From Cordia subcordata (lineage: Eukaryota; Streptophyta; Magnoliopsida; Boraginales; Cordiaceae): a stretch of 64,000 nt of DNA. The position numbers were made by a program, and so were the translations under genes. Within the stretch, counting starts at the first letter, position 1. Each line of letters opens with the position of its first letter. The notes beneath the pieces were generated by a model that did no database searches, was not told where the DNA came from, and was given only the letters and a program-made list of their open reading frames with translations. Shown piece by piece: positions 13,201-22,061 of this stretch. The stretch spans positions 4,721,501-4,785,500 of the forward strand of contig JAPTOF010000005.1 in NCBI GenBank assembly GCA_028554755.1, given 5' to 3'.

Positions 13201-13937
13201 GTAGGCAGAATAGGAAATTGAGGTCCAAAAGTGTTCTCCTCCAAATCAAGAAACTGAAGGTTTGTCAAGTTTTGCAGAGCAGGGACTTCACCAGACAAAT
13301 TATTTGCGGCAAGCACTAAAGTCCTGAGACCTCTCAAACTTGACAGAGAATATGGCAATGAACCACTAAATGAATTGTTCTTTAAACTCAAAACTGACAA
13401 AGCTCTTAATGAATCTACCCAATCAGGGACCTGACCTGTGAACCTGTTGTGATCAAGCACAAGAGTCTGAAGGTTGCCCAACGCTGAAAGCTCTTCCGGA
13501 AGGCTTCCATCAAAGTGGTTCCAACTAATGTTCAATATTTCCAGTGAAGAAAGCCTTCCAATATTTGCAGGCAATGCCCCTCTCAAGCCCAAAGAAACCA
13601 GTGACAGAACTCTTAAGTTTGGAAGACTAGCTAGAACAGAGAAGAATGGTTCAGTTGAGAAATCTTCTGGCAGATGAGGAAACCAACTGTTCCCTGTAAC
13701 ATGCAGTTGTGTGATGTTGTCTTCATAGCACACAAGGGTTAGAATTGGGTGTGGCTCAGTGTTGCAGAAGTCTGTGTTGTCACTCCAACTGCTTAATGCT
13801 TCTGGGAAATTCAACTGCTTCTTGATGGTTAGAATGGCCTGATATTGAGATGGTTGTAATTGCTCTGAGAAATGTAATAGGTCAAGAACCATGAAGAGGA
13901 CAAGAAGTATTGAAGAATGGTTAACTGGTTTTGCCAT
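67..13937 (-). CDS. LRR receptor-like pseudokinase, 4 exons visible, 3' end outside window
   Basis: Exons on the minus strand are 13937-12593, 11950-11817, 11359-11119 and 272-67. All visible introns are GT-AG and the reading frame joins exactly at each junction (448 codons +1 nt, 2 nt +44 codons, 80 codons +1 nt, 2 nt +68 codons). The product is a plasma-membrane LRR receptor with a signal peptide, about ten LRRs, one membrane segment and a kinase-like domain. It resembles the plant family annotated as probable inactive LRR receptor-like kinases of the At3g03770 type (from memory). The Gly-rich loop ([11 protein letters not shown]) is kept, but the ATP-binding Lys of VAIK is Arg (VAIR), and HRD is replaced by LHTGIVPG, so phosphotransfer is unlikely. 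The last donor is at 66, so the C-terminal lobe lies left of the window. Introns are 642, 457 and 10,846 bp; the third is filled with retroelements. Confidence 0.93.
273..1183 (-). other. Left end of RLK intron 3, no recognised feature
   Basis: This is AT-rich intron sequence between exon 4 and the first retroelement fragment. Both strands hold only short, unconvincing open frames. I see no repeat or domain here. Confidence 0.6.
1184..2693 (+). mobile_element. Decayed Ty3/gypsy pol: RNase H end, integrase, chromodomain-like tail
   Basis: The fragment starts 5'-truncated at [10 protein letters not shown] (end of RNase H). It continues through the integrase zinc-finger region ([19 protein letters not shown]), the integrase core ([33 protein letters not shown]) and the C-terminal part ([17 protein letters not shown], then [18 protein letters not shown]). 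A chromodomain-like tail (LAEESTW) and the family-typical FPHFNP come last. In-frame stops and frameshifts occur throughout, so no protein is expected. It lies inside RLK intron 3, antisense to the gene. Confidence 0.85.
2694..2994 (+). repeat. 3' LTR of the gypsy fragment (boundaries approximate)
   Basis: A purine tract (GGGGGGAGTGGGG) ends just before this AT-rich stretch, as expected for a polypurine tract followed by an LTR. The stretch holds tandem TTAGTTAG units and a CT-rich leader. No matching 5' LTR was found, so it was called from position and context. Confidence 0.55.
2995..3238 (-). repeat. Element X LTR, minus-strand copy
   Basis: Read on the minus strand this is about 244 bp that begins TGTTACGTGTACAAA and ends CCTTAACA, i.e. 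TG...CA. It closely matches, in the opposite orientation, the sequences at 10406-10640 and 10646-10907. All three share TATAAAA-like, GGAATTAACCAAAAA and CTCTCTTTTCTAAT blocks. Confidence 0.75.
3239..3936 (-). mobile_element. Element X (-), 3' internal part with captured epimerase sequence
   Basis: This is the internal sequence of a gypsy-derived element upstream (in its own sense) of the LTR at 2995-3238. It ends in a pol-like tail (LILKDKDI) and a purine tract. About 280 bp nearest the copia insertion is host-like coding sequence (see the epimerase entry). From there to the LTR it matches 9950-10405 in the opposite orientation, including the foreign/element junction, so both copies descend from one chimeric element. 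The rest of this minus-strand copy continues beyond the copia element at 9000-9950. Confidence 0.7.
3640..3936 (-). pseudogene. Fragment of L-Ala-D/L-Glu epimerase-like gene (enolase superfamily)
   Basis: Minus-strand translation gives [46 protein letters not shown] and [12 protein letters not shown]. These follow the plant dipeptide epimerase (muconate-cycloisomerase-like) barrel region in order, including the VLFEQPV and DESC metal-site segments. One in-frame stop follows IHVL and a small deletion precedes the VINIKLAK block. No introns are seen, which suggests capture through RNA. The 5' side continues at 9000-9060 ([12 protein letters not shown]) across the copia insertion, with a few codons lost at the insertion point. 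Confidence 0.78.
3937..4128 (+). repeat. Copia 5' LTR
   Basis: It aligns with the LTR at 8826-8990 through blocks ATGGTAATAGAGTTATGG, TATAAATAGGGCC and TCTTATTTCTTTCAACA. The first bases (TGTT) are lost or changed, and an extra ATAGAGTTATGG unit makes it longer. The sequence just after it (TGGTATCTAGAGC) is a slightly altered initiator-Met tRNA primer site (TGGTATCAGAGC). Confidence 0.85.
4226..4259. repeat. (AT)n microsatellite in copia leader
   Basis: An uninterrupted AT dinucleotide run follows an A run in the untranslated leader of the copia element. Confidence 0.9.
5538..5598 (+). repeat. Triple 20-bp direct repeat in copia gag/pol
   Basis: Three head-to-tail copies of AGCTGTAAGCTTCGCAGCA lie between the Gag zinc knuckle and the protease. 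Each copy brings a TAA in one frame. Confidence 0.85.
8826..8990 (+). repeat. Copia 3' LTR
   Basis: It starts TGTTAGTAGTA and ends TTTCAACA. It carries a TATAAATA box and matches the 5' LTR apart from one internal repeat unit. Confidence 0.87.
9000..9060 (-). pseudogene. 5' part of the captured epimerase fragment
   Basis: Minus-strand translation reads [14 protein letters not shown] and stops at the copia LTR. In plant epimerases GFKTLKL is followed within about ten residues by ADIEVLQAI. Here that continuation ([10 protein letters not shown]) appears on the far side of the copia element at 3936, so the copia insertion split the fragment. Confidence 0.72.
9141..9395 (-). pseudogene. Captured pentatricopeptide-repeat (PPR) gene fragment
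   Basis: Minus-strand translation reads [18 protein letters not shown], then [40 protein letters not shown] and [13 protein letters not shown]. This is the PLS-class PPR pattern (hydrophobic pairs, KxGDxxxAxxVFDxIPxxDxVxW-like spacing) and resembles a chloroplast-editing PPR of the At3g57430 type (from memory). Only about two repeats remain; there is no start and no C-terminal domain. It lies between gypsy Gag remains (9650-9945) and the epimerase fragment (9000-9060) on the same strand, as if element X had picked up both. Confidence 0.7.
9650..9945 (-). pseudogene. Ty3/gypsy Gag fragment of element X (-)
   Basis: Minus-strand translation gives [35 protein letters not shown], then [12 protein letters not shown] and LLDDDPMS. 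This is the retrotransposon gag core (GWIxKAEQFF...LASFHLEG.ALQW...WxEFxxAL..RFG..DDP). Several stops break it. It ends abruptly near 9950 where the plus-strand copy of element X begins. Confidence 0.75.
9950..10405 (+). mobile_element. Element X (+), truncated 3' part with the same captured sequence
   Basis: Plus-strand translation begins [20 protein letters not shown], the epimerase segment just downstream of that in the minus copy, then switches to element sequence. It continues [12 protein letters not shown] and ends in a purine tract (TTTAAGGGGGAGG) before the LTR at 10406. It matches 3239-3660 in reverse orientation. This copy is cut off at about 9950 against the minus-strand Gag fragment. 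Confidence 0.72.
10406..10640 (+). repeat. Element X LTR, plus copy A
   Basis: It starts TATTATTACGTGCACAAA and runs to AGAGGTTCTTAATAG. It matches the reverse complement of 2995-3238, with an internal deletion after TTAGTTGAG. Confidence 0.72.
10646..10907 (+). repeat. Element X LTR, plus copy B (tandem)
   Basis: This second LTR copy lies directly behind copy A: GTACGTGAACAAATTTATT to GGTTCTAACCTTAACTGA. It is closer in length to the minus-strand LTR. Two LTRs with no internal region between them suggest unequal recombination. Confidence 0.72.
11119..11359 (-). CDS. RLK exon 3: kinase N-lobe
   Basis: The exon is 241 nt, from acceptor GTCAG|GTTTAC to donor TCAG|GTAATC. It encodes [18 protein letters not shown], the alpha-C helix region and [16 protein letters not shown]. 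The invariant Lys of VAIK is Arg here. The last base pairs with AT of exon 4 to make the Asp of FISDGHPG. Confidence 0.93.
11817..11950 (-). CDS. RLK exon 2: juxtamembrane and glycine-rich loop start
   Basis: The acceptor GCAG|GG and donor ACAG|GTATAG enclose 134 nt. They encode [12 protein letters not shown], then the [14 protein letters not shown] helix typical of plant RLKs, and end in GKGSHGQ. This is too short and too frame-dependent to show up as a simple open reading frame. Confidence 0.92.
12593..13937 (-). CDS. RLK exon 1: signal peptide, LRR ectodomain, transmembrane segment
   Basis: The start is the ATG at 13937 (MAKPVNHSS). The longer open frame upstream begins with a TTG and is not used. 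Residues 1-30 are a hydrophobic signal peptide ([12 protein letters not shown]). A cap follows with Cys in DFCNTE, then about ten plant LRRs (for example [19 protein letters not shown]) to about residue 330. A Cys-containing cap comes next, then a Gly-rich hydrophobic membrane span around residue 390 followed by a basic stop-transfer (RREQTKKK). The exon ends with LLKDA plus one base at the donor CAA|GTAAG. The downstream splice restores Arg (DARYIS), which matches the family. Confidence 0.93.
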
Positions 13938-14490
13938 TTCCACTCCCAAGTGAGCTTGGAAGTTGCATATGATAACTTGCCTAGTAAAACTACATATATT
14001 CTATAACAGAAACAGGACTGAAACAAATTGCATGTACCTTTAGGACATTACCACTACTATTTATTAAATATTCTAAGTTGCATGTACCCTTATGACATTA
14101 CTACTACTATTTATTAAATATTCTATTTGAAGAATGAGAGATTCATTAGTGCACTGAGTGGTTCGTGAGAGTTTCTAAGCAAGTAGAATAAACAAATAAA
14201 ATTTGGTGCACGTTACATAAATGTACTGTACATTTGAGATTTTTTGGTTAGTGGTCAAATTCCGTCAAGTATATCGATAGTTAGGTTTCGCCAATTGAAT
14301 TTCTCTTATCGCAAGAAAAAAGAAAGAGTTGGTTTTCTTTAGCTTTCTTAGGCTAGATTTGGGATGGAATATAAATCTAGTTGAATGAGTTGCCATGTTT
14401 CAAGTCTAGAACGCAAGCTTGAAAGAGAGATTAATATTATCATTAAAAAAGAAGAATAAACAAATGAAATTCCCAAACATTCTAGAAATA
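13938..14490 (-). promoter_or_regulatory. Upstream region of the RLK gene (5'UTR/promoter, not resolved)
   Basis: This is the non-coding stretch directly before the RLK ATG. It contains a two-copy 50-bp tandem repeat at 14025-14124 (units share TTGCATGTACC and ACTATTTATTAAATATTCTA). I cannot place a TATA box or transcription start with confidence. Confidence 0.45.
14025..14124. repeat. 50-bp tandem duplication upstream of RLK
   Basis: There are two adjacent copies, period 50, differing at a few bases (CATGTACCTTTAGGACATTACC versus CATGTACCCTTATGACATTACT, compared in part). It lies about 90-190 bp upstream of the ATG at 13937. Confidence 0.88.
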
Positions 14491-14494
14491 TTTA

Positions 14495-15280
14495 GTGCGT
14501 GTTCGGGAACAGCTTTTCAAGTAGCGTTTAGCGTTTTGACTGGTCAAAACACTATTTTGTTAAATTATTGCTATTCGGTAAACTAGCGTTTCAAGTAGTT
14601 TTTTTGATAGCTTTTAGCGTTTCAACTAGCGTTTCTCAAAGCTAAAAATTTTAGCGTTTTAAGTAGTTTTTAGCTTTTCAATTTTTTTTTGGCAATTCTA
14701 CCTTTTTTGCATTTTTTGATTTTTCTATTCTTTTCTAATCTCTCTATATTTTTACCTTTTCCTTTACAAATATAAATAAGAAATAATATAAAAATGAATT
14801 TCAATTTCTATATAATCAACATTACTAAAAGCATAAGTTTTATTAATACATTTTTTTAACAAAATAATTTTGAATCTATTAAAATTAATTTTTTTAATAT
14901 TGATATAAATATTTTATCAAAAAATTAGCTATACTTTAATATTAAAATATAATTATGAAAATAAATATCTAATTATGAAATATATTATCTTATTCCTATA
15001 ATAGTAATATTAATTACAATTATCATAATAACAATATAATATAACATGACATCAATGTCCTTTTACGTCATTTAACATTTATCAGCTAATCTAACAGCTA
15101 ATTTTATCGAATACATTTTGTTTAATAAACTAATCAAACAGCCATCTGTTAATAACTAAAATATAACAGCTATCTGCTAAGAACTAAAATATAACAACTA
15201 AAATATTAGCTGCTTAAACAACTATCAACTGATTAAATAATTATCAGTTATCCAAATAATTAAATTTGTTGAACACGTCC
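14495..15280. mobile_element. Harbinger/Tourist-like non-autonomous element (786 bp)
   Basis: The imperfect terminal inverted repeats are GTGCGTGTTC at the left and the complement of GAACACGTCC at the right. TTA lies directly outside both ends (14492-14494 and 15281-15283), as in PIF/Harbinger target duplications. The inside is AT-rich with repeated AACAGCTA and AGCGTTT motifs and no coding capacity. A second, degraded copy in the opposite orientation lies at about 16700-16990. Confidence 0.65.
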
Positions 15281-15284
15281 TTAA

Positions 15285-16699
15285 CGTAGATTGCTTCCAT
15301 TATTTGTGGAATACATAAAGTACTACTGTTAAGAAGACCAAAAGTACACTTTGAATGTAGAGTACGTAGGACTCTTTAGGTGTAATAAGAAGAAAAAATC
15401 AGACTCCCATGAGAAATTGCAGACTTTAATGACACACAAAGCGAGAGCGAGAGAGAGAGATATTCAGGTTTTTCCGTAAAGAAAAGACCCACGAGTGGTG
15501 TGTATCTTATCCAAGATTAGACAGGTGACCCAAGCGCTTAATGCGCTTGAATTAACTTTTTAAAATGTATTTTTCTTAACAATTTTAAAAAAATATTTTT
15601 TTGATAAATAAAAAATTTTAATTTCTGAAAAGAATATTAAATTATATTTAATATTTTTAAAGCCACACTAAATAATTATTACAAAAATAAATACATTTTT
15701 CAACAAAAAAATATTTTTTCCTTAAAAAAAATTGATCTAAATAAGCCCTTACAAATAATACAGTCAAGGGGGGCCTTCTTTCCCTTTCTATTTTCCTTTT
15801 TCCTGATCATTGAGAAGGAGTACTCGTGTAGCATCTCCACGTTACATTTTTTTTGTTTTCGGTAAGAGACATAACAGTGCATATGAACAGTAGTAGTCTT
15901 AATATATTTTTTGTCAATAACACCTTTTTCCTATAAAGTTTTAATAATAGATAATAAATTTAATAAAAAATATTTTTATTTTTAAATAAATATTAATTGA
16001 TTGATATTTAAATTTTTAATTTGACAATTAAAATGCATACAAATAAGAAATACTTTTTTTTGTGACAAAAGAAATTCAACACTTAACAAAGTCTGATTAC
16101 TAACTGATAAATTTTGAGTATATAGTACATTTTTTTATACTATATATCAGTTTATAAATAAGAAATAATACATTAACTAAGTTAACATTAAACATCTAAA
16201 TTAAAAATAATTATACAGGAAATGATGTCATTTTTTTATTTTATATACACCAAAAGTTGCAATAATTATGTGGAAAGGCGTTCATTGGAAAAAACATATA
16301 CATTTTATGGGGTCACATCACATTTACTCCTCAAAAAGACAAAAAGGGGAGAAAAAGGCAACCATTTATGTCCAAAGTGTCTTCACATGATATCTGTCCC
16401 ATACTAAACCAGTCTCCAGACTCTACAAAACGCCACACACATTTTTGTATCGTTTTCCGGTCCTCAAAGTCGGAAGTCTCACACATCGGACAGAGATATG
16501 TCTGGGCCAAGGAGTCACGGGTGTGCTCTTTTTGTGAACATCACAACTTTTTTTCCCAGAACAAACAGATACAGGCCACATGTTGTATTTCGAGGATTTG
16601 AAGATGTTACAGTGGTTTTGATATTTCACGGGCGAGAACGACAATGACGTCTATTCTATTTTTTTTTTAATTTAAAAAGAAGTTATAACAATGAGTTTT
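15285..16699. other. Intergenic, AT-rich, no gene recognised
   Basis: Short open frames occur on both strands but none has a family signature. At 16465-16515 the text AGTCTCACACATCGGA and GATATGTCTGGGCCAAGG resembles a phrase common in plant LTRs, so an LTR scrap is possible. Confidence 0.45.
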
Positions 16700-16990
16700 C
16701 TTGGGGTAATTTTTCATAGATTAGATAACTAAAAACTGTTTGGTTAATGATAACTATTGTAATAGTTAATAGCTGTTAAATTTTAGCTGTTAACAAATAG
16801 TCGATTAAAAAAAATATGTTCGGTAAAATCAACTGGTAGATTATTTGATTAATGTAAAATAACAAAAGGACATGAGACACTTTATTATTGTAATTATTTT
16901 TATGATTATTATAATTATTGTTATTAATAACATTGAAATAAGACGATTATCATAAATATTGTTATTAATAATATTGATATTGATATAAGA
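16700..16990. mobile_element. Degraded second copy of the 14495-15280 element
   Basis: Shared blocks in the same order as the reverse complement of 15000-15250 include TTAATAGCTGTTA, TAGCTGTTAACAAATAG, TATGTTCGGTAAAAT and AAAAGGACAT. The termini are not preserved. Confidence 0.55.
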
Positions 16991-18970
16991 CGGTACATTT
17001 ACAATTAGATTTATATTTGTGATAATAATAATTTATTATTAAAGAATGATAAAAAGCAATTAATTGACAAATTATTTTCATTAATAATTTAAAAAATATT
17101 TTTTGGTTTCCGGAGATTTTTTTTGGGGTCAACAAATTAGGAAGCAAATGGATAAATTATTCGCATCAACACTCCCAAACATTCTCCTTGCTTGTCCCCA
17201 AGCAAGCCAAATCTTAAGTTTATTTCTAAAGTCGATGCAAAAGGTTGCCTAAGTAATTGACTCACTATCACAGCTAGCATAAGAAACATGAAGGGGGCAT
17301 TCCTATTGTGGAGAGATTCTAAGCCTCTTTGGATCCTCTAGTCTACTTATACCTCGTACCTCATGGGAACTTCTCGAGTAGCTAAACCGCCACAATCCTA
17401 GGATTCTAATGCACGCACTCTGGCCTCCCAAACATGCAAAATGTCTCAAAGATAAGAGAAGAGAGAATAAACATACAAAATGGCTTATAAAAGCCTTATT
17501 CACATATGTACAAAGAGGATTGCTTGTGCTAGGTCGACATTGTGTCGCTTATGTACTTTTTCACATAACTTTTTGTTGCTTTTGGCTTTTCCTCTTTTCT
17601 AATTTTCTTTTTGATTTTTCACTTTTTGATGTTTTTGCACCTTATTCTCCTTTTAAATCTTTTTGAATTTTTCATACTTTGCATTGCATTTATACAAGAA
17701 GAAAGAAAAAGAAAGGTTAAGGCACATAAAAAGAACCAATAAAAGAAGGGGCACTCACATCAACAACCCTTTTTCAACACCTTTTTTTCTACCAAGCTAT
17801 GGGGTGGTTACAAGGGGCATTCTTAAAGGTCCTCACCTCTCATAATTTTCAAGGGCATCCCCTCCAAGACCTAGTTTTCAATCCACTCCATTTACTTCCC
17901 TACGATACTTCTCATATTTAACAATCAATTGAGTCAAACTGTAGCCAATACAATGATCAACCAAGAATTAAACAACTCTATATGTATCAAAATGGAAAAA
18001 TTTTCACCATTTTTCACCAAATAATGCAATCTACCCTGATCAACATAAAACAATAAGACCACATTAAAAAATAACACCAAACCCATCCACCCCCACTCCC
18101 AAACCTAAACTTTGCTTTTCCTCAAACAAATAGAGCAAAGCACATAAATAACCAAATTGGTATTACAAAGCAAGTAAGGGTAGTGGGGATAGGGTAGAAA
18201 CATAGGGAATATGTGGAGACAGGATAGATACAACCTTGCATTATCTTTAAAGCTCTCCATGCCAATGATAAACCACCATATCACTAACCCTATGACTCAT
18301 AAACCACCAACACTCACAAAGAAAATAAGGTTATTAGCATTCCCTATACAAGTTTACATTGGTATGTGCAATAATAAGCAATGATGTATCTTATGGGACA
18401 AGGGATCGAGATTCAACACTTTGGTATGGGTGAAAGAAAAGAAAGAAAACAAAAGAAAGGAGAACGAAATAAGTGCAAAATTGCAAAATTTAACCTAGAT
18501 TGCCTCCTAGTAGCATTAACTATCATGCCATCAGCCAGACAATCACTAACTCATTTTCAACCTTCATAGATATTAAGCATTAAAACCTCCACATAAGCCA
18601 TGCTCGGATCATACGCATGTTTTAGGTGCTACCTGTTTACTGTCATCTTTCGGCCATTCTTCAAATCCTTGATCTTGATTGCTCTAGAAGGGTAGGCAAG
18701 CAATACTTGATAAGGACCATCCCATCGTGTCTTGAGTTTACCTAGAAAGAGATTCAAACGTGAGTTAAATAGCCAAACTTTATCGAAAGAAGAGAATGAT
18801 TTCTTAAGAATGTGTTTGTCATGAATCCTGTTTATTCTATCCTTATAAAGTTTGGCATTCTCATATGCTTTTAATCTAAACTCTTACAACTCTGCTAGGT
18901 CTAGTTTCCTCTTCTCACCCGCTTTTGCCAAATCAAAGTTTAGGGCCTTAATTGTCCAATAAGCCCTATG

Positions 18971-19640
18971 CTAAAGTTCTACCAGCAAGTGACAAGCTTT
19001 TCCATAAACCAATCTATATGGAAACATATCAATGGGAGTCTTAAAGACGGTAAAGTAGGCCCATAAAGCATCATTTAACCTAATAGACCAATCTCTCATA
19101 TCGGGCCTAACTGTTTTCTCTAAGATATGCTTGACCTCTTTATTGGACACCTTTACTTGTCTACTAGTTTGCGGGTGATACGGAGTAGTGACCTTATAGG
19201 TAATCGAATATCTCCTCAATAAGGCATCCAATATCCTATGGAAAAAATGCAAACCATCACCACTAATCAAGACCCTAGAGACTCCAAATCTAGAGAAAAT
19301 GTTCTCCTTATTAAACTTCACTGCTACCCTATGGTCATTAGTGCATGTGGAATAGCTTCAACCTATTTGGACACATAGTCTACAGCCACTAAAATGTATT
19401 GGTACCCAAAGGAAGGTGGAAATAGATCCATGAAATCTATATCCCAAACTTCAAATAGCTCACATAGAAGACTAGGGGATAAAGGCATCATGTTTCTCCT
19501 AGAGATGGACTTGAATTATTGACATCTAACACGCTTTTGCAATACTCTTGGGCATCCCTAAAGAAAGTGAGCAAAAACAATCCATATTGCAAGACCTTCA
19601 CGTTGGTCTTCTTTCCACTAAAATGCCCACCACACCCTTC
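18971..19640 (-). pseudogene. Gypsy integrase remains
   Basis: An H2C2 zinc-binding stretch is near 19640-19500 (CHDEGCGGHFSGKKT). The core at 19480-18971 shows [48 protein letters not shown] and [16 protein letters not shown]. The GQVE glutamate context is RQVK here, and stops separate the pieces. Confidence 0.85.
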
Positions 19641-19767
19641 ATCATGACATATACTCAAGACACTCTCAAACTCGTTCTTAGGCGCACATCATCAGATCAC
19701 TTAATCCACGCAAACTTTGAAAAGATATGGATCCTCCTAAAAGAAATGTCTTACTTGTGCTAGGAAC

Positions 19768-19769
<2 letters not shown>

Positions 19770-19813
<44 letters not shown>

Positions 19814-19816
19814 TTG
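19770..19816. repeat. (CT)n microsatellite inside gypsy pol
   Basis: A run of CT units, with two CTTT interruptions, lies between the RNase H and integrase parts. It makes spurious Arg-Glu or Ser-Leu open frames. Confidence 0.92.
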
Positions 19817-20039
19817 CCAATGGGAAGGAAAACGCTTTGTGGCAAGATAATTGACAATATGAGCAAACCATTGGTGTGTGATGAGAAACGACAAATAATT
19901 GCTCGTTGGGAAATGAATCACGAAAGGGAGATGGATCATTAGAAGGCTCACTAGTAAGACGGGAAATGTGATCCGCCACTATGTTTTCACTACCCTTTTT
20001 ATCCTAAATTTCAATGTCAAACTCTTGAAGAAGGAGCAA

Positions 20040-20306
20040 TCACCTAATCAAGCGGGGCTTAGACTCTTTCTTAGATAGCAAATACCTCAACGCCGTATGT
20101 TTGGTGTAGACAATCACTTTGGACCCTAGGATATATGATCTAAACTTGTCAAGGGAGAAAACTACTGCTAGAAGTTCTTTTTTTGTGGTGGTATAGTTCT
20201 TTTGGGCTTCATCAAGAGTCTCACTAGCATAGTAAACTACGTGGGGCAACTTATCATTCCTTTGGCCTAAAATAGCTCCTATTGCATAATCAGATGCATA
20301 ACACAT
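20040..20306 (-). pseudogene. Gypsy RNase H remains
   Basis: The frame shows [40 protein letters not shown] and [18 protein letters not shown], the standard gypsy RNase H motifs. The DH pair of VYTDH is KH here. Confidence 0.85.
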
Positions 20307-20336
20307 AACCTCGAATGAAAGACTATAATTAGGCGG

Positions 20337-21120
20337 CTAGATGATTGGAGAGGCAGACAGTAAGGATTTAAACCTATTGAAAGCTCTAACACACCCATCA
20401 TCAAACTCAAATGAGACATCTTGTGGTAAGAGCCTAGACAAGGGACATGATATATGGTTAATATCCTTAATAAACCTACAATAGAATCCTGCATGCACTA
20501 TAAAAGATCTAACATCCTTAACACACTTAGGAACAGGCAACTTCTTATCAATTCTATCTTATCTAGGTCAACTTGAATGCCACTAGATGAGACTACGTGT
20601 CCCAAAACTATCCCTCACTACACCATGAAGTGGGACTTTTCCCAGCTCAGTACTAAGGTCTTCTCTACGTGACGATTTAAGAGTAAAGAGAGGTGACTCA
20701 AGCACTTATCAAAACTATTACCAAAGACTAAGAAGTCATCCATAAAGATCTCTAATTCTTCTCTTTCATGTCATTAAAAATGACCATCAAACACCTCTGA
20801 AACATCACTAGGCCATTACGTAGACCAAAGGGCATCCTCCTATAAGTAAAAGTGCCATAGAGACAAGTGAAGGTGGTCTTTTCCTGGTCCTTAGGAAACA
20901 CGGGGATCAGATTATAACCTGAATAGCCATCTAAAAAACAATAGTAGCTATGCCCAGCTACTCTATCTAAGATTTGGTCTAGAAAAGGCAATGGGAAATG
21001 ATCATTTCTAGTTTTGGAGTTGAGCTTCCTATAGTCAATACAAACTCCCCAACCTATGGGAGCATGTGTAGGGATAAACTCTCCTCTTTCATTCTCTGCA
21101 ACCATGATCTCGGACTTCAT
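20337..21120 (-). pseudogene. Gypsy reverse transcriptase remains
   Basis: The frame shows WGVCIDYRKLNSKTRNDHFP, LDRVAGHSYYCFLDGYSGYN and FTYRRMPFGLRN. After a frameshift it reads EIFMDDFLVFG, the catalytic F/YxDD box (MDDF), and then PVPKCVKDVRSFIVHAGFYC. Confidence 0.85.
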
Positions 21121-21335
21121 AGGGACTATTTGAACCGGGCTGACCCACTCACCATCGGAGATTGGATAAATAATGCTTGCATCTTAAAGCTTAATAATCT
21201 CTTTCTTAAATACTTCGCTCATGTGTGGGCTTAGCCTTCTTTGCATTTCCTTAGAAGGAATGGCTTTATCTTCAAGGTAAATATGATGTACGCAAACCGA
21301 AGGGTTAATACCTCTTAAATCATCAATTTTCCACC

Positions 21336-22061
21336 CTATAGCCTTCTTATGTTTCCGGAGAACTCTAAAAGACGCTCCTCGTGCTCTCTAGAAATATCAA
21401 AAGTTATGATAACTGGAATGGTCTCACTAGGGCCTAGGAAAGCATACTTCAAAGCTTGAGAAGGGGTTTGAGCTCTAAAGAATGGACTGAACTCAACCAA
21501 GGGGCACTTAACCTCAACATCATCAACTGGGACATCATTGCAATCAAGACGAGAAGGGATGACCTCAAGTGACTTATCAATCATGAAATATTTAACTAAA
21601 GAGGTGGAAGGTATACATTTCCGCTTTAAGGTCTTCAAATCAAAACTAAACAAATCCTGAAATTTTCTCAAATCCTTGCTATCGGTCATAGTCTTATCTA
21701 TAAAGTCTGCAATGTAAGAATCAATCACATCAACTCTAAAGCACTCTTCTCTATCCTCTTCTCCTTCTACACTAGCCCTATTCACCATCTTGACAACCTT
21801 CATGGTGGACCTCAAATTCTCAAATTTCATTTCTAATAACCCCGACCTATAATGGATAATTGCATCTGCGGTAGCAATGAAAGGGCAACTTAAAATGACG
21901 GGTGTAAAATGCCTAGAATCGTGACTCGAATCCATATCTAATACTATGACGTCAACAGGGTACACGAACTTACCTACCTGGACCATAACATCCTCTACCA
22001 TACCTTGAGGTCTATGCTCAGACTTATCAGCTAGTTGAAGAGTAACATGTGTAGAGGACAT
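21336..22061 (-). pseudogene. Gypsy aspartic protease region (longest intact frame of the element)
   Basis: The 241-codon open frame starts MSSTHVTLQLADKSEHRPQG and continues VIVLDMDSS and PVILSCPFIATADAIIHY. In active relatives the protease core is D-x-G upstream, ADRS...GxVEDVxVxV and LGRPFLATxxALIDV. The catalytic DSG part lies in the broken stretch upstream. Confidence 0.8.

Noticed and set aside
13938..13949. Upstream extension of the RLK frame to 13949
   Set aside because: The extension would begin with TTG. The ATG at 13937 directly precedes a good signal peptide.
16222..16644. Small overlapping open frames on both strands in the RLK upstream region
   Set aside because: No motif, no splice support. 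An LTR-like phrase nearby suggests repeat debris.
17409..17845. Plus-strand open frames rich in Phe and Leu
   Set aside because: They lie in the non-coding 3' stretch of the minus-strand gypsy element; no family signature.
19737..19979. Open frames with Arg-Glu or Ser-Leu runs
   Set aside because: They are produced by the CT microsatellite inside gypsy pol.
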